A DNA stretch of 64,000 nucleotides from Alopecurus myosuroides (taxonomy: Eukaryota; Streptophyta; Magnoliopsida; Poales; Poaceae), in NCBI GenBank assembly GCA_028641055.1, contig CM054060.1:60611852-60675851 (forward strand). Reading direction: 5' to 3'. This document shows positions 35,965 to 44,960 of the stretch, in pieces (positions within the stretch are counted from its first letter, which is position 1; each line of letters opens with the position of its first letter). Under the pieces are notes generated by a model. That model saw nothing but the letters and a program-made list of their open reading frames with translations. It did no database searches and had not been told where the DNA came from. The translations under genes were made by a program, and so were the position numbers.

Positions 35965-36150
35965 TGTGTAATAATTTATTGTACCAAACTTTGTTGAATG
36001 GATCATGTTTAATGGATCATTTTGAATTATATTATCTCTAATTAATTTATTGTACCAAACTTTTACTAAAAACAGAAAACAGACGCGCTAGCGCGCCGCA
36101 GTGTCGCCGGAATGCAAATTCTTTTATTAAAAAGAGAAAACAGACGAACA
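35965..36150. other. Spacer between transposase and antisense AP2 gene
   Basis: This contains a TTTATTGTACCAAACTTT direct repeat (about 35977 and 36047) in A/T-rich sequence that probably forms the converging 3' ends of the two genes. Nothing else is seen. Confidence 0.5.
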
Positions 36151-36801
36151 CTACTCCTCGCCGTCGTCGTCGGGGAACTCGTCGGTGACCTCCTCCGGGT
36201 CATCATCGTCGCCGAACTCGTCCGTGACCTCCTCGTCGTCGTCGGAGGTGCATGATGGTATGTCCGAGATAGGCCCCCACCTCGGATCGTCGGAGGACCA
36301 TACTTCGCCGGCGCGGTCGGCCCGACGAAGCTCCTGCAGCGCCCTCGTCCTCGCCTCCCGAGCGGCATCTAACGCGAGGTGGCGTTCGAGGCGGCGCTCC
36401 GCCCGCTGAGCCGCGCGGGTCTGCCAGAGCTCCTCGTCGGCGCTCTCCTCCCCCGGGTTGTTCCGGTAATACTCGCGGACGACGCGGTCTTCCCTGGCGT
36501 CGACTAGGCCCTGAAACGCGCGGTGGCGGAGGTGGAGGTGGTCGGCGGCAGTGATGATCTGCGGCTTCGGCGCCCTGGCCTCCGCTTCCCAGACGGTGTG
36601 GCAGTCGTTGAAGTTCATTAGCGACCGCGGGCGGTTGAGGCGCCAGGCCGCCGCGTCCCAGGCGCGGGCTGCCTCCGCCGCTGTCGCAAAGGTGCCGAGG
36701 GGGATGCGGTCGTCCCCCCAGCGGATATCTGCGCTGAACATTCCGTTCTGCCGTGCTCGGACGCCGCGGAAGCCGGTGGTGCTGTTCCTCCTCGGAGGCA
36801 T
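36151..36801 (-). CDS. AP2/ERF-domain protein carried by CACTA 3
   Basis: An uninterrupted 216-codon gene runs opposite to the transposase gene. Residues about 10-65 form one AP2/ERF DNA-binding domain: TGFRGVRARQNGMFSADIRW (strands 1-2), then IPLGTFATAAEAARAWDAAA and RLNRPRSLMNF (helix). The usual Trp of the WLG motif is Pro here, so DNA binding may be altered. A charged Arg/Glu helix follows (residues about 105-165, likely coiled coil). The tail is acidic with a duplicated E-E-V-T-D-E-F unit, resembling an activation domain. Such AP2-like genes recur in Triticeae CACTA elements as far as I know. It may be an element-encoded regulator or a captured passenger. The intact frame next to broken transposase frames is notable. 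Confidence 0.82.
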   Translation of the reverse strand: MPPRRNSTTGFRGVRARQNGMFSADIRWGDDRIPLGTFATAAEAARAWDAAAWRLNRPRSLMNFNDCHTVWEAEARAPKPQIITAADHLHLRHRAFQGLVDAREDRVVREYYRNNPGEESADEELWQTRAAQRAERRLERHLALDAAREARTRALQELRRADRAGEVWSSDDPRWGPISDIPSCTSDDDEEVTDEFGDDDDPEEVTDEFPDDDGEE

Positions 36802-36861
36802 GGTGGAAGCGCGACGGTGCGTGGAGAGGAGAAGACGCGCTCGAGGCGCGACAGTTTATAC

Positions 36862-36870
36862 CGCGCCCTC
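36862..36870 (-). promoter_or_regulatory. TATA-like element of the AP2 gene
   Basis: CGGTATAAACTG on the minus strand lies about 60 bases upstream of the start codon at 36801, just downstream (in transcription sense) of the ACGCGT repeats. The position fits a core promoter. Confidence 0.5.
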
Positions 36871-36873
36871 CTG

Positions 36874-36958
36874 GCCACGCGTCACAAACTACCGCGCCAC
36901 GCGTCGCAACTCCCGCGCCACGCGTCACAATTCCCGCGCCACGCGCCACCCTAACACA
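36874..36958. repeat. Four tandem 21-22-bp GCCACGCGTC repeats upstream of the AP2 gene
   Basis: Copies start at 36874, 36896, 36917 and 36938, with consensus CCGCGCCACGCGTCACAA. Each carries an ACGCGT palindrome except the last (ACGCGCC). They lie immediately upstream of the AP2 TATA element and look like a binding-site cluster, possibly autoregulatory. Confidence 0.7.
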
Positions 36959-37423
36959 ACCAAGCAAATAGTTGCACATTACTACCCGAGCTCAAAGTGA
37001 ACACTGACCCAAGCATGGATGGATGTGTTAAAGGGGGGGTGTAGAACAAAACAATCGGTATCACCATCATACAGCCCTACCGTGGCTACTCAGTGCAATA
37101 TGCATACCAAATGCACGGTAGGACGTATGATGGAGAATCCGGATGTTTTGTATTTGCTCGATGAACTGACCGGTGTATGAAGGTGGGCTATATATAGGGT
37201 CCTCTGGCTCACAAAGTGTTGTGCTAGGGTTTTGATCCAACGGTTAAGAAACCACCTCATCCACGGCTCACAACAACTCGAAAGAAACACACCGTAGCCC
37301 TGATCGAACGGCTCACAACAGCTCAAAAGAAACACACCCCGGATCCAACGACTCACAAGCGCTTTAAAGAAACACACGATCCGTGTGATTCTATCTGATT
37401 GGTCCAAACGAAACCCTAACCCA
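36959..37423. other. CACTA 3 interior between divergent AP2 gene and 150-codon gene
   Basis: This is the non-coding region between two divergently arranged genes. Two or three copies of a short CGGCTCACAACAACTC/AAAGAAACACAC unit occur at about 37260-37380. I see no other feature. Confidence 0.5.
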
Positions 37424-37460
37424 TTTAGTCCCGGTTGGTGTCCCCAACCGGGACTAAAGG
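37424..37460. repeat. Internal terminal-motif hairpin before the 150-codon gene
   Basis: TTTAGTCCCGGTTGG and CCAACCGGGACTAAA form a short inverted repeat. It is the same motif as in the subterminal arrays but sits 5.3 kb inside the element, 17 bases before a TATA box. Confidence 0.85.
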
Positions 37461-37476
37461 GATGTTTTCTTCTCGC

Positions 37477-37486
37477 TATATATATG
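37477..37486 (+). promoter_or_regulatory. TATA box of the 150-codon gene
   Basis: CTATATATATGTGC lies 50 bases upstream of the start codon at 37536, with a pyrimidine/adenine leader between. Nearly the same TATA context (CTATATATGTGCGATGCC) recurs before the next gene at 38455. Confidence 0.65.
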
Positions 37487-37535
37487 TGCATTGCCACACC
37501 ATTGGCATAAACACATACAAACTCACCACTCTCTC

Positions 37536-37988
37536 ATGGCTTCTACCGTACCCACTCTAACATTCAACCAGGCCGAGGCACTTTCCGCCTCGAACTACCC
37601 CTGCCCGCCCGGCTACAGTGTTCCCGCCGGTTGGATGCTGAGCGCCGGAGGAGTGCCGGTCCCTCCTCTTCCTCAAGGTGTGGCACGTCGGGCGGCCATC
37701 ACGAACCATTACTACCACGAGCTCACGCCGGAGCAGTGGAGAGATCCCAGCTGGCATCCCGATAACCAACATACTTGGGATGCCTTCTTCATCAATCGGC
37801 GTGAGAGGGCGCTCGCCAGGTATGAGGAGGACGGCCTGCCTCCTGGGAACTTTCATGAGGCCGGTCGTCGGCTATGGTGGTCCGGCCGGACTCTACAGAG
37901 CGTCATGGACTACATCAGGGCCGGCGATAACCCCCGCCTGCGCTACCCTCAGGCCCAGTCCTGGGCTCTGAATTTTCTCATGTCGTAG
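37536..37988 (+). CDS. 150-residue protein of unknown function in CACTA 3
   Basis: An intact frame starts MASTVPTLTFNQAEALSA. A PPGYSVPAGW motif and a proline/glycine-rich segment are followed by a charged stretch (LTPEQWRDPSWHPDN, AFFINRRERALARYEEDG) and a RRLWWSGRTLQSVMDYI segment with conserved-looking tryptophans. It has its own hairpin motif and TATA box upstream, so it is probably transcribed. I do not recognise a domain. I recall similar hypothetical proteins in Triticeae annotations, which would fit a gene spread by CACTA elements, but this is from memory and unchecked. Confidence 0.65.
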   Translation: MASTVPTLTFNQAEALSASNYPCPPGYSVPAGWMLSAGGVPVPPLPQGVARRAAITNHYYHELTPEQWRDPSWHPDNQHTWDAFFINRRERALARYEEDGLPPGNFHEAGRRLWWSGRTLQSVMDYIRAGDNPRLRYPQAQSWALNFLMS

Positions 37989-38099
37989 GCCTAGGCAGGA
38001 GTATGACTAGCAGCAGATATCAGATCATGCATGCATCTATGCTCTCTGTTTAGGTTTAGATCCACTCTTGCCATTATGTACTGCCTTTTTTATCTATGG

Positions 38100-38235
38100 G
38101 AATTTTTAAGATTGGAAAAAGAATTAGTTCTATTTTTCTGAATTTTCTGATATATTATTTGTATTTTTAAGATTGGAAAAAGAATTAGTTTTATTTTTCT
38201 GAATTTTCTGATATATTATTTGTATTTTTAAGGTT
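38100..38235. repeat. 61-bp A/T-rich tandem pair in CACTA 3
   Basis: Two copies of a unit with AAGATTGGAAAAAGAATTAG and GATATATTATTTGTATTT start 61 bases apart (38108 and 38169). Length and core sequence match the array in CACTA 2 at 25620-26040. Confidence 0.85.
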
Positions 38236-38267
38236 GCACGCATCTAATATTTCTATTCGAATAACCA

Positions 38268-38447
38268 CCTTTAGTCGCGGTTGGTGTCACGAACCGGGAC
38301 TAAAGGCTCGTTCTGCGCGGGAACGAGAACGCCGCGAAAATTTTCACCTTTAGTCCCGGTTCGTGACACCAACCGGGACTAAAGGCCCGCGGAGGGTACC
38401 CCAGGGGACCTTTAGTCCCGGTTGCTGTCACGAACCGGGACTAAAGG
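38268..38447. repeat. Internal array of three terminal-motif hairpins in CACTA 3
   Basis: Inverted repeats built of CCTTTAGTCCCGGTT and AACCGGGACTAAAGG lie at 38268-38306, 38347-38385 and 38409-38447, each with a loop containing GTGTCACG or its complement. They are directly followed by a TATA box for the second CACTA gene. Confidence 0.9.
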
Positions 38448-38454
38448 CTGGACC

Positions 38455-38462
38455 TATATATG
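38455..38462 (+). promoter_or_regulatory. TATA box of the Transposase_24-Ulp1 gene
   Basis: ACCTATATATGTGC lies eight bases after the last internal hairpin. A GC-rich CT-repeat leader (38500-38700) and a probable intron ending TCTGCAG at 39454 separate it from the first clear start codon at 39464. Confidence 0.65.
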
Positions 38463-39463
38463 TGCGATGCCTTCCTGCCCCAAAATTTTCTAAGTCACAA
38501 ACCCTCTTCTTCCCTCGCGCCGGCGCCTGCTCGTCTTCTGCCCCGTCGCCGTCGCCCGCGCAGAGGACCGCGCCGTCTCCATCGCCGTCGCCGTCGCCGT
38601 CGTCGAGCCCTTCTCTCCACCGCCTCCACCCTGCTCCGCCCCCGTCCCGTCGTCGTCTCTCCGGTAGGTTCCCCGCGGGCCGTCGCCGTCGCCCTAGATC
38701 CAACGCCATCGAACGGAGACCACGAATCACGCGCGAACGCGCCGCCCTCGAACGGCGACCACGAACTGAGAACGCGCCGCCCTCGCGCTCGCTACCGCGG
38801 CCAGATTCGCCGCCGGCGAGACAACAGTGGCCATGGCCTCGTCCCCATCTCCGTCCCCTCCCTCGTGGCGAGCACCACAGTGGCCTCCTCCCCATCTCCG
38901 TTCCCTCCCCCGTGGCCGGAATCGTCGGAATCGCCGGAGACCCGAGAGTCTGAACTGCCACCGCCGGCCACCGTGTGACGCCAGGGGTGACGTCATCATG
39001 ACGTCACCTGGCCACGTGTTGACGAGTTTTTTTTAATGACGTCATCATGACACGTGGGGCCCACTGTATATGGAATTACAGAACATAATTAAATCATCTA
39101 AATTAAATAACTTTTAATTTATAATTCCAAAAATTATGGAAAAATATGCAAAATGTTCACAAAAATGTAAGCTATCTGTTTATATCATTATCATTCATGT
39201 TTGACAAAGTTTAAAATGAGACCATATTTGAATTTGAGTTAAATTCATTAAAATAATGAAAGTAAGTTTTAATTCAATAAATTCAGAATATTAAGTGTAA
39301 TATACCAAAATGACCAGAAAAGCAAATGCAACCTAGCTATGGGGTTCTCCAAGTCATTTGAGCGACCCTACCAATCTGTTTTCCCTCTTTCTACGACAAT
39401 ATTTGCTAAGTCTCCTATATACTTAATTAATTTTTACTACATGCATGTCTGCAGGAGTGACAT

Positions 39464-42400
39464 ATGGCAGACAATAGAGACCTGACGGCGGAACAGGTGG
39501 CTGAAGGTTATATATTAGATATCATAGCCGGAGGAGGAACAGACATTGTCGATGATGTAATCTCTTCTTATCTGAACCTTGAGGATCAAGAAGGTGAAGG
39601 AGGAACAGACATTGTCGATGATCAAGGAGGTGAAGAAGGAACAGACATTGTCGATGATCAAGGAGGTGAAGGAATGGACATTGATGACGGAGGTCAACCG
39701 TCGACAAACGACGATCTCCAATTGCAAAGAACAACTACCTCCGGCGAGGTATATATTTTAGCCCTCGGTCTTATTTTAGCCCTCGGTCCAATTGCAAAGA
39801 CTAACGCGCGCGACTCTCTTTCTCATTTTATCCCTCGGTCGGATCTAGTATGACAAAGCGTGGCAAATCCAAGGCGATGAAAGATTCCGAAATATATACC
39901 ATCGAATCAGTCAGTGAAATCGGCAAGCCCCTACAGCACACCACAAAGTTTATCAACCAATGCGGAGTCATTGTTAGAGACATCGTCCCGATCACCGTCC
40001 AGGAATGGAAGGAGCCAAAGAAAGCACGTATTGGTTTCAGTTATGTCGACAAGAGAACGAAAAAGATTATGTTTAGAAAGCTTATTGCACATTTCATTCT
40101 ACCTCCGGAATACAACAAAAAAGATGAATTCGGTCAGGACGTTCCGGGTGGACGTGAGAGGAGGAGGATAGTCAAAGAGTTCGCTCTTCAGAAGATGGCC
40201 GAAGCATTCCGGAACTTCAAGAAAAAATTGTTCCGTGAATATGTCAGCCAGGGCAAGACTCCGATTTTCACTGGACAATATGAGAAACTGAGAGATGATT
40301 GGACAGAATTTGTGACGCAACATAAATCGGAGCATTTTAAGGAAATGTCGGCAAAAAATAAGGCTAATGCGGAAAAGAAACAGTACCATCATGTTATGGG
40401 GCCAGGAGGATACCGCGTTTCGGCCCCTAAGTGGCAGGCAATGGAGGACGGCCTAAGGGCAAGAGGAATCCGTATAGGTACAGAGGGATGGGACGAAAGA
40501 GCCAAAATGTGGTGGTACGGGCATGGGGGATCGCTAGACCCGGAGACAGGGGAGTGTGTTCACCGGCAGAAAAAGTTTGCTCCCACAAAAGACCTTGTTG
40601 ACGCAATGACCAAAGCTCAACAGGGCAAGATCACGTTCAACAGAGAGAGAGACCAACTGACAGTTGCCCTCGGAAATCCTGAACACGGAGGACATATACG
40701 AGGCAAAGGCAGATTGCCGTGGAAAGTAGGGTTTTCCCAGGAGGGTGACCCGTACTGTTACAGAAGCCGTAGGAGAGGTACGGACCGGGCTGCAGATGAA
40801 CTGGCGAATCTTGCAATGGAAGTTTCTGACCTGAAGAAGGTCGTGGCGGGAATACTTGAGAAAGAAAAAGCGTCGGCTGCAGGGCCGCATCAAGAACATG
40901 CAACGGATCTCGGAAGCCAGCAGCGGAGAAGCAGCGTGGCTTCCACGGAGGCCCCGACTGCAGGTGCTAATGCACCGATGATCGAGAGTCGTGCACCGGA
41001 GCCTCACTACCCCGTGGATGACGTAAAGGAGATGAAAGAATGTGATCTGCATTATCCCGTGGGGAACATTTCCATGAAGGTGGCTACCGGCAGTGCTTTA
41101 CCCTATACACCTGGAGCACTCCATCACAACAACCCCATTCCATATGGCTATGCTCGTGTCACGGTGGAAGACATAGTCCAAGCGTTTGAGGACCTGGAGA
41201 TTGACATAGCTACACCCGAAGGGGAGAGAAGACTTGGAGATGTCAAGCGCCAGTTCATTCTATGGAAAAAGAAGTACATAGTGTTTCCAGGCGAGACGCC
41301 AAGGCTAACAAGTCCACCCCCCCTACGATGGTGCAGGTGCTGGTGGTGGTGGTGGTGCTAGTGCTGGTTCACCTACGCCTCCTTCACGCCATTCGACGCC
41401 GTCCCCCGATCTTCCTCCTCCGGCGGTTAAGCAGCCGTCGCCCACGATTCCTCCTCCGAAGGAAAAGCAGACGTCTCCCACTATTCCTCCTCCGGAGGAA
41501 AAGCAGACGTCGTCGCCCCCCATTCCTCCTCCGGAGGATAAGCGGACGTCGCCCCCCATTCCTCCTCCAGCGAAGAAACAGAAGCAGGCGGCCAGCAAGG
41601 GAACCCGCTCTTGGTCTATTAACCCGGACCCTTATGTACCTAAGACCACACGGGTACCGGAGCCATCACTGAAGCCTCTCCCCCCAAGGCCTTGGGAACT
41701 TAGTGATGCTGAAACCAAATTTGTCGTGAAGGCTGACGTTGAGAAATGGAAGGGCAAACTGAAGGCGCTAAAGGAGCCTGAGCCCAAGGAAGTATTCCCT
41801 CCGATTGTAGACTATTGGGCTACGGATTTTTTATCGACAGTGTCCCAATCCGTGAAGAATTTGCCTAAAGACTATGATATTGAACTTCGTAAGCAAGCAG
41901 GAATATTGGAGGAGGAGAAAAAAAAGCAAAAATGATACAAAGCGGGAAACAAGTTGCCCAGCTCGGGATGCAGAGTAAACAATCGATCCCGCCCTCATCG
42001 TGAAAGCCGCTCCGGAACAGGACCCCGAGGTCATAAATGCTGTGACAGCAATGGGATTGACTGTAGCTACTGCCATGCAAAATGCGTCCGAGGCCGGTAT
42101 GTCTCTTCGTGCCTTTTTAGACATGGACGATATGCCAATGGCTGATGTAGCATTAAAATATGTGAAGAAAGGGCCTCTCGTCGAGCCTGCGAAGGAAAAG
42201 GATCTACCACCACTAATGCAATGTCTGCTACGTTGGTACAAAGATTTCATAGCATTTACCGACAAAGAATATGTGTATGTGGATTATACAGAGGAGCATC
42301 ACACCAAAAAGTACTCTGTAACAGTTGAGTTGAGTGAATTGTTCCAGCTGTTCAATATGCGTGAGCTCGACAAATCTATCCTGAGTTGCTACGTTCTGTA

Positions 42401-43312
42401 AGTGATTTATTTCTACCTCATCTCGTTCTTCATTGCCTACACTATATATATATATATATATTGTCCTAACTATATTGTTCTGTACGCTATTATGCAGATT
42501 GAAGATTTGGGAATGCAAAGTAAGACTCATCCATGATGTTGGGTTCATTGACCCACAAATCATTAATGGAACTATGTTAGAACGTCACCCCATAGACGTG
42601 GAGAAAGACTTGTACAATTTTTTTAAAAAGCATGAATCCAAAAGATATATTCTATTTCCTTACCATTTTGGGTGAGTGTTTCTCTCATGTTCCCATTCTC
42701 TTTTGTTTACTCCATGCATGGTATGTCCAATCGATAAATTATGCATGACTCTGCATCTAATGTGTCCGCAGGTACCACTGGATTCTGCTCAAAATTGATC
42801 TTCACAAGTCCATAGTTTTCATCATTGACTCTATGAATTCAAATACAGATCTTTGGGTCAACATGAGAAAAATGATGCAAAAGTAATTATTTTTCAATCA
42901 TTTGCGCTCTATATCGATCGGTCTCTTTTGTTCATTTTCTAAGCTAATAACTCCCTTGTTCATTTAATTTTATTTGCATTGTAGAGTTTGGAGACGGCTC
43001 TCACTTCAACATGTCGGTGAATTCAAAGGTGCGCTACGATTTAAAAATGTGGTCAAAGGTGTGGATAAGCAGCCACCGGGGACCGGTCTATGTGGATACT
43101 ATGTCTGTGAGAACATACGGAAAGAAATATCTGAGAGGAAGAAGGACGAGGAAACGCGGAAGGGTCTCAATAACTTGCGGAGGGCGCTTACTCCAGAAGC
43201 TCGCTTCCGACCAATTCAAGAGGAAATAGTAGGATTTTTCCTTAGGCATGTCATCCAGAAGAAAGGAGAGTTCCATGCGTCCACCGACGATGACTTTTAT
43301 CCGCATGTATAA
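39464..43312 (+). pseudogene. Ptta/En-Spm transposase domain fused to Ulp1-type cysteine protease, frameshifted
   Basis: The gene starts MADNRDLTAEQVAEGYILD just after a splice acceptor. An acidic exon with three G-G-T-D-I-V-D-D type repeats ends near 39745 (GAG|GTATAT). The main exon (39850-41320) holds the Ptta/En-Spm plant transposase domain (QCGVIVRDIVPITVQEWK, HHVMGPGGYR, MWWYGHGG). A proline-rich hinge with repeated I-P-P-P-x-E/K-K-Q-T-S follows (41420-41590). The C-terminus is a C48/Ulp1 desumoylase-like domain on exons ending 42397, then 42498-42671, 42772-42882 and 42985-43312. Its His is in GYHWILLKI, Asp in VFIIDSMNS and Cys in PGTGLCGYYVCENI. Such proteases cut SUMO from targets. 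Frameshifts lie at 41317-41323 (seven C), 41928-41932 (A run) and 41992-41994 (C run). Confidence 0.88.
42441..42463. repeat. TA microsatellite in intron
   Basis: A simple ACTATATATATATATATATA run lies in the intron 42398-42497 of the Ulp1-type gene. Confidence 0.9.
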
Positions 43313-43564
43313 GCCCTAAGTACTTTGAAACTTGTGCGAATTTGTGTATGCTCGTCCATCTTAATTGTGTAATATGGAAACTTGTTCGAGGTTGTATATA
43401 TGGTCACCCGATATTGAATATATATTATATATTCCTATTGAATTCTCCTTGTTTGATATTTCATATATATATATATGCATGTATATGTGTACTGAAATTA
43501 AAACAAAACAAATTAAAAAGGAAACAGGTTTAGGGGGCCTAAAACCCTAAACCTGCGCAGGTTT

Positions 43565-43760
43565 TCAGTCCCGGTTAACCACAAGAACCGGGACTAAAGG
43601 TCCTCCGCCGCAACGGACCCCTAGCGCCCACGTGGACGGGATTTTAGTCCCGGTCCGTAAGTGGCGGGACTATAGGGGGGACATTTAGTCGCGCATAGCT
43701 AGTCCCGGTTGCCCGGACGGGATTAATGGTCCTGGCGAACCGGGACTGTAGGCCTATTTT
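43565..43760. repeat. Right subterminal motif array of CACTA 3
   Basis: Motif copies include CAGTCCCGGTTAACC with GAACCGGGACTAAAGG (43567-43600), TTTTAGTCCCGGTCCG (43641), TAGTCCCGGTTGCCC (43702) and GAACCGGGACTGTAGG (43737). They mirror the left end of the element. Confidence 0.8.
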
Positions 43761-44960
43761 CTACCAGTGTTCCTTGCCGTTTGAAAAGATTTTCCAGGCA
43801 GCTACCGGAAAGCTTAGCATAGCATATGTACCTAGAAGAATACTAATCCCAAAAGCTCACGTGCTTATACTTGGCCAGAAACTGAAAGGTGTCTTCTGCG
43901 GGTTGAATATGTTTTTGGAGCATCTCGTTGAAAACCAAAATCGTATTAAGAGCAATTCTAGCAGAACCCATAAAAATGCCAAATCTGTATAATTCTACCG
44001 GCTTTACTAGTTGCGTCTGGTTTTGGATTTCTCTATGTACCGCTCTTTGCGAATTGCGAGCGGTACGATTCAACTCGTCCGCGCACACTAGCTGCTCACT
44101 CGTTGGCTGGCTGGCTCGCTCCAACCTGGGCTGGCCCATTTTTGCGCAACGGCTGTTCACACACACTTTTTTTTTTCCTTTTCAATTTCTATTGTTAGAC
44201 AAAAGCAATTCTGCATCAATTGGTACAATTTTGATGTTCACGTACAGGTAGCTTTAAACATGACTAGCTAAATACCTGTAACGCGTAGTGTGATATATTT
44301 GTATTTTTTTTTCAATTTCTATTGTTAGAAAAAAATCATATAACTTAAATTTAATATTTTTAAATGGTGAACAAATTTTAAGTTTGAACGATTCCAAAAA
44401 TGAGCAAAATATTACGTATGAACATCTCAAATTTTAACAAATTTAGTTTGAACGGTTTTTCGTTTGAATAATTTTACAATTTGAACAATTTTTTATCTAA
44501 ACAAAATTAGAATTTTAAAAAATATGAATTTGAACATTTTAAATTTCGAACAGTTTTCAGTTTAAACCAAAAACAATTCTGAACAAAAAAAATCCGGTGA
44601 ACAAAAATAAAGAAACAGAAAATAAAATGGAAACAGAAAAATGAGAAATGAGACATAAAAAGGTTAAAAAAAATAAAGTTGGACACAGAAATGTGTCATA
44701 GCCTATTGGATGTGCCTCCCAGCCGAGTACCAGGTTCGAGTATCCCTTCTCCCCCCCCCTACCAATTTTCTCATATTTTATGTTTAATCAATGGTTTAAT
44801 GGGCCGGCCCACTCCAAAACCGTATGTAGGCGAGTCGGAATACGCCTCGCTTTAAGCGACATATAGGGTCTGCGCTGGTTTCAAGGTCCTAGCAGCACGC
44901 GTAAACGCGGCCCGGACTGAGAATGCGACTCGGGGGTCCGAGAATCTCCCCTGCCAACTC

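Larger units (their letters stand above)
32100..43769 (+). mobile_element. CACTA 3: near-complete 11.67-kb CACTA (En/Spm) transposon
   Basis: The terminal inverted repeats CACTGGTAGAAAATAGGCCT (32100) and its complement (ending 43769) are flanked by the 3-bp duplication TTC (32097-32099, 43770-43772). Subterminal arrays carry TTTAGTCCCGGTT-type motifs. Inside, left to right, are a TNP2-type transposase gene, an antisense AP2/ERF-domain gene, a 150-codon gene of unknown function, and a gene joining a Ptta/En-Spm transposase domain to a Ulp1 cysteine protease. Transposase and second gene are what an autonomous CACTA needs. Single-base frameshifts in both suggest that this copy is no longer, or only apparently not, functional. 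Confidence 0.95.

Noticed and set aside
38363..38999. Long Arg/Pro/Ser-rich frames on both strands
   Set aside because: This is the GC-rich leader of the second CACTA 3 gene; frames overlap on both strands and have low complexity.
43843..44166. Minus-strand frame of 107 codons across the Harbinger-like left end
   Set aside because: It crosses a transposon boundary and joins unrelated sequences, so it is not a gene.
44700..44750. Possible tRNA/SINE B box (GGTTCGAGTATCC) after GTGCCTCCCAGCCGAG
   Set aside because: The surrounding sequence does not fold as a tRNA and no SINE structure or target duplication is seen.
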